A DNA stretch of 64,000 bases from a virus, in the IMG/VR virus record IMGVR_UViG_3300042892_001725, positions 1 through 64,000 of that record, one strand, 5' to 3'. Positions 36,101 through 42,835 of the stretch are shown piece after piece; position 1 is the first letter of the stretch, and the number at the start of each line of letters is the position of its first letter. Position numbers and translations under genes: made by a program. The notes beneath the pieces were generated by a model. The model was given only the letters and a program-made list of their open reading frames with translations, had not been told where the DNA came from and searched no databases.

Positions 36101-36104
36101 TCAC
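30186..36104 (-). CDS. Giant tail fibre/adhesin (LamG, Cys-rich insert, Pro-Thr linkers, BspA repeats)
   Basis: A 1972-residue protein, the largest in the window. Residues about 1-200 are an N-terminal domain. Residues about 205-665 form a LamG/concanavalin-like lectin (KGWSVEMLLKPRLI, DMEHWFHITAVWERY, RKGRLKIYINGRIFHTFQD, GGISQFRMYVEPLSSDEV) interrupted by a Cys-rich insert around 280-375 with CxxC arrays (CTCVQCISCNDCQTCDNC). Pro-Thr linkers follow, with a beta domain and two related Cys-containing modules ending in NIDVCPQPTP and NINVCPQPNP. Then come a PKD-like domain, a BspA repeat array similar to that at 21904-24546, another Pro-Thr linker and a C-terminal LamG-like module shared with the fibre at 25080-29102. 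Multiple binding domains imply contact with complex surface glycans. A TATTTAT box lies 14 bases upstream. Confidence 0.88.
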   Translation of the reverse strand: MSQNINQFPKPNWGVKLALDVSDISLSTDERNYKEEVVFSPYLIAETYGNKLPINFDINNPISAQQIDLYYKNYNFNNLFVSKNYYNPDNVDLFCLTANTSCDIGLTGIDNGLVESMTGQSITFTNGINDYTKFNRLSFDRRLKLFQVTGYTSSNVRFSGFNDTILYEVVSKNDSVGRYHELYGGFYQGFYRLFGYDYNIFPERMNKGWSVEMLLKPRLINEYTPSLGETTLNEIYPNNKDIFFYFGARAENKFYHYADGHPRCFTGYTRVTSEVTGLTTCACCNNSVVNSRCIYVYPPRPTKADCDGCISCGWEYKIHDCPLPTPTPTPTPTPIPVPSNCEPITACTAGCTCVQCISCNDCQTCDNCNVTPGSVENTCESDPLFDSMSNALSFKLCGDPHNPQIGVRLLRFTGGCETSGSCSTTGITYTTGYTIDNYCTPPIYPYCLEVNPSYLDMEHWFHITAVWERYTWLDTCDLWYRGGIGDITEKKYLDGLANNSKELITVPYTQTCGTDPQQIDLVNLNEKWLIDKDFRKGRLKIYINGRIFHTFQDIEEIIPRALSTDKEKQVGVPYNISWGGGTQGLRENLTFSAITGTTYIQDPECLPTNDLLGTTFSGLTTDILLEQNFGGTFDGGISQFRMYVEPLSSDEVKHNFKLLKDTFDMFNPDCPDCGENFCPVDDFTYVINGPTPTPTNTQTPTPTSEPLNLTLFVEYTPGSIIAYYRLVLNRSYSEEINVTFENVLNVYSGTPITIFTGVTVSLGDLSGQTIVTINEDYNNYNGEPFFSQLSGTPNGSTWEIILIQPTPTPTPTNTVTPTNTITPTNTVTPTNTITPTQTLTPTNTITPTQTLTPTNTPTETPTQTLTETPTNTPTPTITETPTNTPTNTLTPTPTPTPIIPLVLIQGLFSYEGCIPCETSCLLGLITLYTEQSCVDFITVGCHLYLDSEGTENAEKGYYNRWDGTPGLLYIDKEGLVLNIDVCPQPTPTPTLTSTSTPTPTPPSLVTINLSSWGLGTPCTPSVLPTPITSYTSAACLAAITVGCIIYTNNRGALLSQGYYNFYDGYFYVNNIGEVVNINVCPQPNPTPTMTQTPTETPTNTPTQTPTNTETPTQTPTQTPTPTNTETPTNTPTETPTNTPTPTTTLTETPTQTPTPTQTVTPSSTPPPPFVSVWRTTSASESIILPYSSLGTYSGTIDWGDGSTSANTNANKTHTYTTPGYYTVTIYGLINKFSFGNYFGSYGNIYEILQWGPYFNLGVGTTSQFSNCSNLSLTNVSDTLNLSGITSLQGMFTSCNNLSTINNVNNWNVSGITSMYGMFFNTQFNSDISGWNVSNVTTMERMFSSSNGPFNQPIANWDISKVQSMRSMFQNSQFNQPIGNWNVSGVTDMQNMFDGSQFNQPLSGWNISNVNLQQIFKGSQFNQPIGNWDISKVISVQGMFDSGTFNQPIENWNMSGITSISAMFNGNTSFNQSLSGWNVSNVTSMFFTFGNSIFNQPIGNWNVSKVTNMVAAFQDSQFNQPLSGWNVSKVVSTQQMFYGSQFNQPINNWNVSGVTNMRAMFQNSQFNQDISSWNVSKVDNMYQMFSDSQFNQDIGNWNISGVTDFTNFMLGKTPATFSTTNLDSIYNGWSTKNPKTGVTINFGSANYTSTGSSGKAILTGSTGSGGYAWTITDGGIFIVPTPTPTNTETPTPTPTNTETPTPTPTLTETPTQTPTTTLTNTPTPTQTPTPTSASTPTVFSAFTDDYNRATLSPGGTPSLVYTNTNTGTGNATISASTYVNIANGGTAGQSYTTVPLSGFGSPFNPTLSSNSGTLEWSFNLRTNRNSIFSGFLASSYGGAVVLASTTTNLQNAGNGYALVYGSGGTRNWRFVRYTGGLAGTQTTIITGGVFAANTNYVSARIVYAPATNTWTYYFRDDGAVAWGDPTTVSTLIGSVVDSTYTSSLMSSFGVFFNYSTGANQNLQFDNLRVLITG
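30190..30895 (-). repeat. Dispersed duplication: LamG-like module, copy 2
   Basis: This is the C-terminal module of the giant fibre, matching 25690-26405. It shows that fibre tips have been exchanged or duplicated between neighbouring genes. Confidence 0.85.
30900..31075 (-). repeat. Pro-Thr-encoding low-complexity tract
   Basis: This is a run of ggtgttggtgt-like DNA on the plus strand that encodes repeated T-P-T/E-T-P units. Similar tracts occur at 23690-23800, 29670-29960, 32630-32860, 33100-33160, 33415-33700 and 35095-35140. All are in frame. Confidence 0.9.
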
Positions 36105-36117
36105 AATCTTTTTTATG

Positions 36118-36124
36118 ATAAATA
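36118..36124 (-). promoter_or_regulatory. Putative late promoter box of the giant fibre operon
   Basis: The minus strand reads ACTATTTATCATAAAAAAG, 14 bases before the start of the 1972-residue fibre. Confidence 0.55.
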
Positions 36125-36137
36125 GTCAGAAACGAAG

Positions 36138-36144
36138 TATTTAT
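36138..36144 (+). promoter_or_regulatory. Putative late promoter box of the 36.2-38.8 kb operon
   Basis: The plus strand reads AGTATTTATATATAAAAAG, 15 bases before the ATG at 36160. It is back-to-back with the box at 36118-36124, making a divergent late promoter pair only 13 bases apart. Confidence 0.6.
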
Positions 36145-36159
36145 ATATAAAAAGTTGAT

Positions 36160-36993
36160 ATGATTAATTTTAATACCGAATATTTTGGGAACAATTGTTA
36201 CTTCTACATTAAAGATAGAGGTAACAAAATATCCCTTTATTATAATGTGGCGGACACTTTAACGGAATCAAGAAAGTCTGACGATAAACTTGAGTTCGAT
36301 AAAAAAGACGAAAAAAAAGTTAAAGGTGTGGTTTCTTCAGCGTTAAAAACAAAATCAAAAGTTTCTAAAAAAGCTTTAGATAAAAAACTTAAAGGAATTA
36401 AACCCAAAGAAGAAATTGACGAATTTGTTGATGAGGACGGTAATATGTTAGGTTCAAGAATACCAAATCTTAGTCAAGTGTTAACTCCACACAAAACTAT
36501 GGACCAAACCATTGCAATGTCAAGAGCGACAAACGACCCATTAACAAGAGGTTATCGTGTTTATTATGGTGAAAGTAAAGAAGGTTCAGATGAAGTAATT
36601 AATGAAGTTGATTATTCAGAAGCTTTTGGATATGAAGAAACAAAAGATATGGACTTTAAAGATACCGTCAAAACTCTTGAAGAAATGGGTGTTGAGAACG
36701 CAATCGAAAGAGCTAAAGAATTTGGTAAACTACCAAAGGCAAAAAAAGAAGACGGTGAATTAAGACAAAGATTATCAGAAAAGGATACCATAGAAGAACA
36801 ACAGAAAAAAATGATGAAGAAAATGGTTGAGGATATTTTAACCAAAAAATCAAAAGATTCTTCTGATGTTATTAAAAACACCGGTGTTAGTAAAATATTA
36901 AAGAAAAATTTACAAGTAATTAAAAATATTGCAGATAAAGAAGGTATTAGTATCAATACTCTGATAAAAGCGTTAAAATCTTCAGATGAATAG
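36160..36993 (+). CDS. Hypothetical Lys/Glu-rich protein, possibly head-internal
   Basis: A 277-residue, highly charged and mostly helical protein of no recognised family. It has a beta-like start (NCYFYIKDRGNKISLYYNV), then ADTLTESRKSDD, whose L-T-E fits a prohead protease site, then long Lys/Glu-rich stretches (KSKVSKKALDKKLKGIKPKE, QKKMMKKMVEDILTKKSKDS) and a helical end. The composition is like that of scaffold or internal head proteins. It is the first gene of a five-gene plus-strand operon driven by a late-type box and overlaps the next start by eight bases. The head assignment is an inference. Confidence 0.55.
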   Translation: MINFNTEYFGNNCYFYIKDRGNKISLYYNVADTLTESRKSDDKLEFDKKDEKKVKGVVSSALKTKSKVSKKALDKKLKGIKPKEEIDEFVDEDGNMLGSRIPNLSQVLTPHKTMDQTIAMSRATNDPLTRGYRVYYGESKEGSDEVINEVDYSEAFGYEETKDMDFKDTVKTLEEMGVENAIERAKEFGKLPKAKKEDGELRQRLSEKDTIEEQQKKMMKKMVEDILTKKSKDSSDVIKNTGVSKILKKNLQVIKNIADKEGISINTLIKALKSSDE

Positions 36994-37453
36994 TGATTTA
37001 TACGGAAAGACATATACGGTACCGCAAGACGTTATTGAATATTTAGAACAATGTAATCAAGCTGTTGGGGAAGTTGATGAAACTACCGAAGGTTTTAAAC
37101 GTAATAAAGATTTGCGTGAAAAAGGTGAGGTGACTTATCAACAACTAAAACGAATGAAGAATTGGTTTGATAATTTCAATGGACATCAAGATGAGACTTC
37201 CCATATTTTAAATGGGGGACACTACGTTAAAGATTGGGTGAACAATACCCTAAAAGGAGATAGAGATAGTATTAATACCGGAAAACAATCAAAATCGGAA
37301 GTATTACCAAATCAATACATTAACCCTCACGAAAAAGAAGGGATTAAAGATATGAATAGACCGAATCAAAAACATAGTTCATCAATTAATAAATTTGACA
37401 CCGCTATCACAGAGAGTCTAAAAAGAATAAACGAATTAATACAAAAAATATAA
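36986..37453 (+). CDS. Conserved hypothetical phage protein
   Basis: A 155-residue protein whose first 95 residues look like a compact helical domain: MNSDLYGKTYTVPQDVIEYL, GFKRNKDLREKGEVTYQQLK, RMKNWFDNFNG and LNGGHYVKDWVNNTL. The pattern of a QLKR-x-KNxFD helix followed by LNGG and WV recurs, as I remember it, in proteins near structural genes of large phages, but I cannot name a family. The C-terminal 60 residues are polar and probably disordered until a last helix (ITESLKRINELIQ), which contains another ITE. Confidence 0.6.
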   Translation: MNSDLYGKTYTVPQDVIEYLEQCNQAVGEVDETTEGFKRNKDLREKGEVTYQQLKRMKNWFDNFNGHQDETSHILNGGHYVKDWVNNTLKGDRDSINTGKQSKSEVLPNQYINPHEKEGIKDMNRPNQKHSSSINKFDTAITESLKRINELIQKI

Positions 37454-37458
37454 CAATT

Positions 37459-37755
37459 ATGCCAGTAAATGAACCATTAAATTTTGAACAACCATCTAAT
37501 GATTTGTCATCAATTGCCGAGGCTCAAAGAAGATTATTATTTCCAAAAAATGATTTTAAAAAAACAGCAAATGAATACTCCTCAGTTAACCCTGACGCAA
37601 TTGCCGATGGTGATACCGCAGGTAAAGGAACAGGTAACTTTTTAGATGTTTATAATCAACAAGCGGGAGCTATTCAAGATATTCAAGAAAGAAACTCTGA
37701 ATTAGTTATTAATGAGTATAAACCAAATGCACCTTATACAACACCAAGTGCGTAA
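37459..37755 (+). CDS. Hypothetical small polar protein
   Basis: A 98-residue protein rich in Asn, Ala, Ser and Gln (MPVNEPLNFEQPSNDLSSIA, NPDAIADGDTAGKGTG). It has few hydrophobic blocks and may be largely unfolded until bound to a partner. It starts six bases after the upstream gene and its stop overlaps the next start (the A of the following ATG), so it belongs to a coupled operon. No family is recognised. Confidence 0.5.
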   Translation: MPVNEPLNFEQPSNDLSSIAEAQRRLLFPKNDFKKTANEYSSVNPDAIADGDTAGKGTGNFLDVYNQQAGAIQDIQERNSELVINEYKPNAPYTTPSA

Positions 37756-38144
37756 TGAAACTTTACAACACAGTTAAATCTCTTATTTTAGAAGTAGCGT
37801 CAATTGACTCAATTGTTAACGCTATTAAAAATAAAGATAAGATAATAATTTATTACGACGGTGATGAACCCGGAGGACGTGGTTTACGAGATATTGAACC
37901 TGTTTGTTTTGGATACTCAAAAGCCGGAAACCCTGTATTACGTGCTTGGGACAGTGAAGGAGCTTCTCACACAGGATATAAAGGGGAACAACCTTTACCG
38001 GGGTGGAGATTATTTAGGGTTGATAAAATCCAATCATTCAGACCATCAGGTGAAAAGTTTACAGAACCAAAACCCGGTTATAATCTTAACGGGGATAAAA
38101 GTATGACAAAAGTTATAATAAACGCTGTCTTCGGACAAAACTAA
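37755..38144 (+). CDS. WYL-like domain protein with candidate capsid-targeting leader
   Basis: A 129-residue protein. The leader MKLYNTVKSLILEVASIDS contains I-L-E, a T4-type prohead protease site followed by a small residue. The body resembles a stand-alone WYL domain: IVNAIKNKDKIIIYYDGDE, GLRDIEPVCFGYSKAGN, LRAWDSEGASHTGY and, near the end, GWRLFRVDKIQSF in the place of the usual FRLDRI strand. WYL domains are SH3-like ligand sensors, often controlling anti-phage defence genes, and usually fused to a DNA-binding domain, which is absent here. Together these features suggest a packaged protein that could bind host nucleic acid or a regulator. The domain call is by pattern only. Confidence 0.6.
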   Translation: MKLYNTVKSLILEVASIDSIVNAIKNKDKIIIYYDGDEPGGRGLRDIEPVCFGYSKAGNPVLRAWDSEGASHTGYKGEQPLPGWRLFRVDKIQSFRPSGEKFTEPKPGYNLNGDKSMTKVIINAVFGQN

Positions 38145-38162
38145 ATACAATAATTAAATTTT

Positions 38163-38798
38163 ATGACAAACGAATTAAGTTTAATGGAAAAATTAGTGGT
38201 ATCTAAAAAAATAATGGATGCCCATAACAATACACCGAGAGGTGGTGTGGCATCATCAATGGATTCCTATAATTCACCTGAAGTTGAATCTTTTGAACCT
38301 GTTGGTGCAAAATATAATATTCCACAAGAATTTTTACAAGAATCTCAACAATCAGAACAACCTTATTTATCATCAATACCTAAAGCACCAACAATGCCAC
38401 AACCTCTAACGGCAGATAGAGTTATGTCATCAAAATTACCGGACGCAATTAAACGATTGATGATTGAACACCCAATAGAAGTTCCAAACTCAATGGGTGG
38501 TGGTGGTTCAGTATTATCTGACGAATTAGTTGAGAAAGCATCTAGATTGATGAATTTAAAAGGGAATCAACAACCAAAACAATCGGTTAACGAACAAACT
38601 AAAAGACCACAACAGACACAATCACCAAACTTTAATGTGAATGAATTAAAATCTATGCTTCGTGAAGTTGTAGAGGAAGTTCTACAAGAAAATGGAATTT
38701 TGTCTGAATCAGAACAAAAATCTAATGAAGTCTTTTCTTTTAAAGTTGGAAAACATATATTTGAAGGTAAGGTTACTAAGATAAAAAAAATCTCTTAA
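38163..38798 (+). CDS. Hypothetical protein with conserved C-terminal FKVGKHIFEGK domain
   Basis: A 211-residue protein. The first 155 residues are polar, rich in Gln, Ser and Pro, and contain a Gly run (SMGGGGSVLSDELVEK). A predicted amphipathic helix (VNELKSMLREVVEEVLQENG) leads to a compact C-terminal block (NEVFSFKVGKHIFEGKVTKI). This order, a disordered arm, an oligomerising helix and a small beta unit, is like scaffolding or head-vertex proteins. I do not recognise a named family. It ends the five-gene operon and is followed by a hairpin. Confidence 0.55.
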   Translation: MTNELSLMEKLVVSKKIMDAHNNTPRGGVASSMDSYNSPEVESFEPVGAKYNIPQEFLQESQQSEQPYLSSIPKAPTMPQPLTADRVMSSKLPDAIKRLMIEHPIEVPNSMGGGGSVLSDELVEKASRLMNLKGNQQPKQSVNEQTKRPQQTQSPNFNVNELKSMLREVVEEVLQENGILSESEQKSNEVFSFKVGKHIFEGKVTKIKKIS

Positions 38799-38819
38799 AC
38801 TTTATTTACTCTCAAGATT

Positions 38820-38849
38820 AACCCTCATCTACCAAGTTGGGGGTTTTTT
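38820..38849 (+). terminator. Probable terminator after the 36.2-38.8 kb operon
   Basis: AACCC (38820-38824) can pair with GGGTT (38841-38845), followed by TTTTT. The stem is short but the T run is clear and it separates two plus-strand operons. Confidence 0.5.
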
Positions 38850-38861
38850 AGTTTTATATGG

Positions 38862-38892
38862 TTGATATTCTTTTTGTTTTTTATTATATTTT
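38862..38892 (+). promoter_or_regulatory. Possible host-type promoter of the glycan operon
   Basis: TTG (38862-38864), 20 bases, then TATATTTT (38885-38892) resembles the Bacteroidota housekeeping promoter (TTTG, about 19-20 bases, TAnnTTTG) with one mismatch in the -7 box. No TATTTAT box is present here, so this operon may be early or middle rather than late. Confidence 0.35.
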
Positions 38893-38910
38893 AGAATATA
38901 ATTTAAAACT

Positions 38911-40131
38911 ATGAAAGAAAAAATTAATGTATTAGTTCTACCAAGTGACAAAACAGGTGTTGGTAAATTTCGCTCTGTTGACCCTCACGTATTCTTACAA
39001 AACTTATATCCGGATGACTTCCACGTAGATATTGACTACGAACCTCAAATAAATAATATTGAATATTGGAAAAAATATCAGATAATTCATGCTCACAGAA
39101 CAATTGGACAAGATTATAATATCGCCCCTCAATTAATCCAATGGTTAAAGTCAATGGGTATTATCGTTATTGTCGATTTAGATGATTATTGGTTACCAAC
39201 GGTTGAGCATCCAATACATAGTATTATTGTTAAACACAAAATTGATGAGAAAATTAAAAATAATCTGAGAGCGGCAAGTTATGTAACCACCACTACTGAT
39301 ATATTTGCTGAGGAAATCAAAAAATTAAACAAAAACGTTATTGTATTTCCAAACGCCATTAACCCAAAAGAATTACAGTTTAATCAACCAACACCTCCTT
39401 CTGATAAAATTAGAGTTGGGTGGTTAGGTGGCTCATCTCACTTACACGATTTAGAATTACTTGGGGGGTTTGTTCAAAAAAATAGTGACATTAACGATAA
39501 ATTACAATATGTGATTTGTGGTTTTGATACAAGAGGAACTGTAACTGAAATAAATCCTCAAACAGGTGAAGAAAAACAACGAGAAATTAAACCACACGAA
39601 ACTGTATGGGCTCGTTATGAGGAAATTTTTACAACCAATTATCAAACAGTTGATGATGACTATAAAAAATTCTTACAACAATTTAAAGAAGGTGAATATA
39701 ATTCCGGAAATGTTTTACCTTATGTTAGAGTTTGGACAAAACCTGTCACAACTTACGCTATGAATTATTCAAAATTTGATATATCTTTGGCTCCGATTAA
39801 AAATCACATCTTCAACAGAATGAAATCTCAATTAAAAGTTATTGAGGCAGGGTTTTATAAGAAAGCTTTAATCGCGTCTGAAATTGGACCATACACAATC
39901 GATTTAGTTCACTGTTTGAAAAATGGTGAATTTAACGAAGAGGGTAACGCTATTTTAATCCCTGAAAGTAGAAATCATAGTGATTGGTCTAAAGCAATTA
40001 AGAAATTAGTTCAGAACCCTGAAATGATTAAAGTATTGGGTGAAAGATTATATAATACAGTAAAAGACAAATACGACCTTAACGTGGTTACAAAAAATAG
40101 AGCAGAATTTTACAAATCTTTAATAAAATAA
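38911..40131 (+). CDS. GT-B glycosyltransferase (GT4-like)
   Basis: A 406-residue two-domain GT-B enzyme, first gene of the large glycan operon. N-terminal features are TGVGKFRSVDPHVFLQNL, IIHAHRTIGQDYNIA and IVIVDLDDYWLPT; the hinge contains VIVFPNAINPKELQF; the C-terminal domain begins IRVGWLGGSSHLHDLELLGG and includes FDISLAPIKNHIFNRMKSQL followed by KVIEAGFYKKALIASEIG, the donor-binding region in which an acid (here Glu in VIEAG) contacts the nucleotide sugar. It is closest to GT4-type enzymes. Donor and acceptor are unknown. Confidence 0.82.
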   Translation: MKEKINVLVLPSDKTGVGKFRSVDPHVFLQNLYPDDFHVDIDYEPQINNIEYWKKYQIIHAHRTIGQDYNIAPQLIQWLKSMGIIVIVDLDDYWLPTVEHPIHSIIVKHKIDEKIKNNLRAASYVTTTTDIFAEEIKKLNKNVIVFPNAINPKELQFNQPTPPSDKIRVGWLGGSSHLHDLELLGGFVQKNSDINDKLQYVICGFDTRGTVTEINPQTGEEKQREIKPHETVWARYEEIFTTNYQTVDDDYKKFLQQFKEGEYNSGNVLPYVRVWTKPVTTYAMNYSKFDISLAPIKNHIFNRMKSQLKVIEAGFYKKALIASEIGPYTIDLVHCLKNGEFNEEGNAILIPESRNHSDWSKAIKKLVQNPEMIKVLGERLYNTVKDKYDLNVVTKNRAEFYKSLIK

Positions 40132-40134
40132 AAA

Positions 40135-40836
40135 ATGATAAAAATACCTTTAACCAAAATATTGTTTCTTGATATAGAAACTGTTGGTGGATGTAAAAAC
40201 TATACCGAGTGTAAAGTTAACAATCCTAATGTTGCGAGTCAATTTGAGAAATATTTTGATTGGTTCCAAAAACGATTTCCTGAAGATGCCGGATTTTCTG
40301 CCGATAAAGTTTTTGAAAAAAGAGCCGCATTAGTTCCTGAGTTTGCAAAAATTGTTTGTGTTAGTGTTGCCTTTGTTATGGACAATGGTGATATTAAAAA
40401 ACAATCGTTTTCAGGTGATGATGAAAAGGTTCTATTAAAAGAATGTCAAACATTACTTAATCGTTGTGGTAAATTAGATTTTTATCTATGTGGACACAAT
40501 CTTAAGAATTTTGATATCCCTATGTTGGCAAAACGAATGATTATCAACGGATTAATGCCTCCAACACTTTTACCATCTTACGACACAAAACCGTGGGAGA
40601 TTAAAGCTATCGATACCAAAGAAATTTGGCAATACGGAGCATATACGGCAATTGGTTCGTTAGACTTAATGTGTACTTGTATGGATGTTCCATCACCAAA
40701 GGAAGGTGATGTTACCGGAGATAAAGTTCACGACGCATATTGGAACAAAAATATGTTACCTGAAATCACCGCTTACTGTGAACGAGACGTACTTGTACTA
40801 ATTGACGTAATAAAAAAATTAAAAGAATTAGAATAA
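40135..40836 (+). CDS. DEDDy-type 3'-5' exonuclease
   Basis: A 233-residue exonuclease of the PolB-like 3'-5' exonuclease group. The motifs are ILFLDIETVGG (Asp and Glu of Exo I), CGHNLKNFDIPMLAKRM (Exo II Asp) and YCERDVLVLIDVI (Exo III, Tyr and Asp). The four acids plus Tyr make a DEDDy site. The insert VNNPNVASQFEKYFDWFQKR after Exo I is typical of this group. It lies in an otherwise glycan-related operon, between a glycosyltransferase and dUTPase, which suggests that nucleic acid metabolism genes share this transcript. It could process recombination intermediates or RNA ends. Confidence 0.82.
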   Translation: MIKIPLTKILFLDIETVGGCKNYTECKVNNPNVASQFEKYFDWFQKRFPEDAGFSADKVFEKRAALVPEFAKIVCVSVAFVMDNGDIKKQSFSGDDEKVLLKECQTLLNRCGKLDFYLCGHNLKNFDIPMLAKRMIINGLMPPTLLPSYDTKPWEIKAIDTKEIWQYGAYTAIGSLDLMCTCMDVPSPKEGDVTGDKVHDAYWNKNMLPEITAYCERDVLVLIDVIKKLKELE

Positions 40837-41441
40837 TGTTAGACAATTTTGAAGAGTTAGAAAATTTAAGAAAAAAATTACTTAATTTACAAGAGACATT
40901 CTCATCCGAAACAGGTGAGGTGGATTACGATGACATTTTGAAAGAAATGGATATTGATTTAGAACAAATTGAAAAAGATATTGCCGAGGGGGCAACTAAA
41001 TTAGATTTACCTTATGAGATACTTCACCCGGATGCTGTTCACCCAAAATATAACTACGATAGTGATTCGGGGTTTGACTTACATTCTGTTGAGGATGTTG
41101 TTATCCCACCGTTTGGTAGAGCGTTAGTTCCTAGTGGACTATGTTTCGACATTAAAGACGGTTTTGAGATACAAGTTAGAACAAAAAGTGGGTTGGCAAT
41201 CAACCAAGGACTTATGGTTTTAAATTCACCGGGAACCGTGGATAATGGTTACACCGGAGAAGTTAAAGGAATCATCTTTAATACAAACCCAACTGAGGTT
41301 AGAATACCAAAAGGTATGAAATTCGGACAAGCGGTTCTTTGTCCCGTTGTAAACGGTGCTTGGGTAGGATTAAATCAAGTTGAGAAAATAAATAAAAAAG
41401 AACGGGGTGAAAACGGATTTGGTTCAACAGGATTAGTATGA
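40836..41441 (+). CDS. dut: dUTP diphosphatase with N-terminal extension
   Basis: A 201-residue trimeric-type dUTPase that hydrolyses dUTP to dUMP, keeping uracil out of phage DNA and supplying dTTP synthesis. All five motifs are visible: SDSGFDLHS (1), VPSGLCFDI plus RTKSGLA (2 and surroundings), NSPGTVDNGYTGEV (3, catalytic Asp), KGMKFGQAVL (4) and RGENGFGSTG (5, the C-terminal arm that closes the site). Residues 1-62 are an extra acidic, coiled-coil-like segment (ELENLRKKLLNLQETF) absent from typical 150-residue enzymes. Its start overlaps the exonuclease stop by one base. Confidence 0.95.
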   Translation: MLDNFEELENLRKKLLNLQETFSSETGEVDYDDILKEMDIDLEQIEKDIAEGATKLDLPYEILHPDAVHPKYNYDSDSGFDLHSVEDVVIPPFGRALVPSGLCFDIKDGFEIQVRTKSGLAINQGLMVLNSPGTVDNGYTGEVKGIIFNTNPTEVRIPKGMKFGQAVLCPVVNGAWVGLNQVEKINKKERGENGFGSTGLV

Positions 41442-42835
41442 TAACAGTAATTTATTCAACACATAAAGACGAACAATATAATAACAAATTTAGACAACAT
41501 TTGTTACAAACTGTTGGTTTAAAAAATGTTCAAATATTGGAGTATGTTAACCATAACCAATTTAGTTTAACTGAAGTTTATAACAAAGGATTAAACGAAT
41601 CAGTTAATGATATTATTGTGTTTTGTCATAATGATATCATTTTTGAAAAAGAATATTGGGGTAAACGAGTTTTAGAACATTTTACCAAAAAACCTGAATA
41701 CGGTATTTTAGGTGTTGCTGGAACATCATATTACCCTAATTCCGGAAGATGGTGGGACATACAGGGTGAGATGATTGGTCAAGTTTATCATCAGCACGAA
41801 GGTAAAAAATGGTTATCTGAATATAATAAACCATTTGGGTCAAAAATAATAGATTCCGTTATTGTTGATGGTGTTTTCTTTGCCGTTAAAAAAAGTAATT
41901 TAAAAACTAATTTTGATGAATCATTTACCGGATTCCATTTTTATGATACATCATTTTGTATGAGTAATCATTTATCCGGAGTTAAAGTTGGAACAATTTC
42001 AAATGTCCCGTTAACACATCTTTCTATTGGTATGACCAATAATCAGTGGGAACAGAATAGATTATTATTTTTAGAAAAATACAAAGAAAAATTACCTATT
42101 AAATTAGAATCAAAATACCCGATAAATAAAATTAATCCAAAGTTACCGTTAGTTTCTGTTATAATTCCGATTTACAATTATGGGTTACAATTCGAAAAAT
42201 CGTTACAATCAGTATTTGATTCTACCTATAAAAATGTAGAGATAGTAATTGTTGATGACGGGTCAACCGATACTTACGTTAAATTAAAATTAGAGAGTAT
42301 TAAAGACCATCCAAATATTAAAATCATATATCAAGAAAATCAAGGACCATCTTCAGCAAGAAATAATGGGGTTAAAAATTCAAATGGTATTTTTATACTA
42401 CCATTAGATGGTGATGACACTATTCATCCGGATTATATTCAATTCTGTGTTAACATTTTAAAAAACAATAAAACCATTAGTCCGGTTTATTGTGATACAC
42501 ATCATATAGGTCAAATACAAGGAATCGAAAAAAGACCTGAATGGTCTATAGAAAGATTAAGAGAAGGTCCGTTTATAGTTAATTGTTCAATGTTTCATAA
42601 AGAAGCGTTTGATGTTTGTGACGGGTATGATGTTACATTGAAAGGATGGGAAGATTATGATTTATGGATTAGAATGGGATTGAAGGGATATTCGGGGAAA
42701 AGAATACCAAAACCTCTTTTTGTATATTTTCACCACGAAAGTGACGGAACCGTATCAACAGAGGCGAATAACAACCAACAAGAGTTGTATAATAAAATAA
42801 TGAACAAAAATTTTAAGAATGAAAATTTTAATTAA
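41438..42835 (+). CDS. Two-domain glycosyltransferase (GT2-like plus GT2)
   Basis: A 465-residue fusion. Residues 1-210 are a GT-A-like domain with MITVIYSTHKDEQYNNKFRQ, DIIVFCHNDIIFEKEYWG and IIDSVIVDGVFFAVKKSN. Residues about 230-465 are a classical GT2 domain: LPLVSVIIPIYNYGLQFEKS, VEIVIVDDGSTDTY, QGPSSARNNGVKNSNG, FILPLDGDDTIHPDY (DXD) and LKGWEDYDLWIRMGLKG (the ED acid pair preceding the acceptor helix). Two catalytic domains in one chain would allow alternating or sequential sugar addition. It overlaps neighbours at both ends, so it is co-translated. Confidence 0.85.
   Translation: MITVIYSTHKDEQYNNKFRQHLLQTVGLKNVQILEYVNHNQFSLTEVYNKGLNESVNDIIVFCHNDIIFEKEYWGKRVLEHFTKKPEYGILGVAGTSYYPNSGRWWDIQGEMIGQVYHQHEGKKWLSEYNKPFGSKIIDSVIVDGVFFAVKKSNLKTNFDESFTGFHFYDTSFCMSNHLSGVKVGTISNVPLTHLSIGMTNNQWEQNRLLFLEKYKEKLPIKLESKYPINKINPKLPLVSVIIPIYNYGLQFEKSLQSVFDSTYKNVEIVIVDDGSTDTYVKLKLESIKDHPNIKIIYQENQGPSSARNNGVKNSNGIFILPLDGDDTIHPDYIQFCVNILKNNKTISPVYCDTHHIGQIQGIEKRPEWSIERLREGPFIVNCSMFHKEAFDVCDGYDVTLKGWEDYDLWIRMGLKGYSGKRIPKPLFVYFHHESDGTVSTEANNNQQELYNKIMNKNFKNENFN

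Noticed and set aside
21904-36104. Diversity-generating retroelement acting on fibre genes
   Set aside because: No reverse transcriptase gene and no template/variable repeat pair with adenine-biased changes are visible; repeats are ordinary tandem or module duplications.
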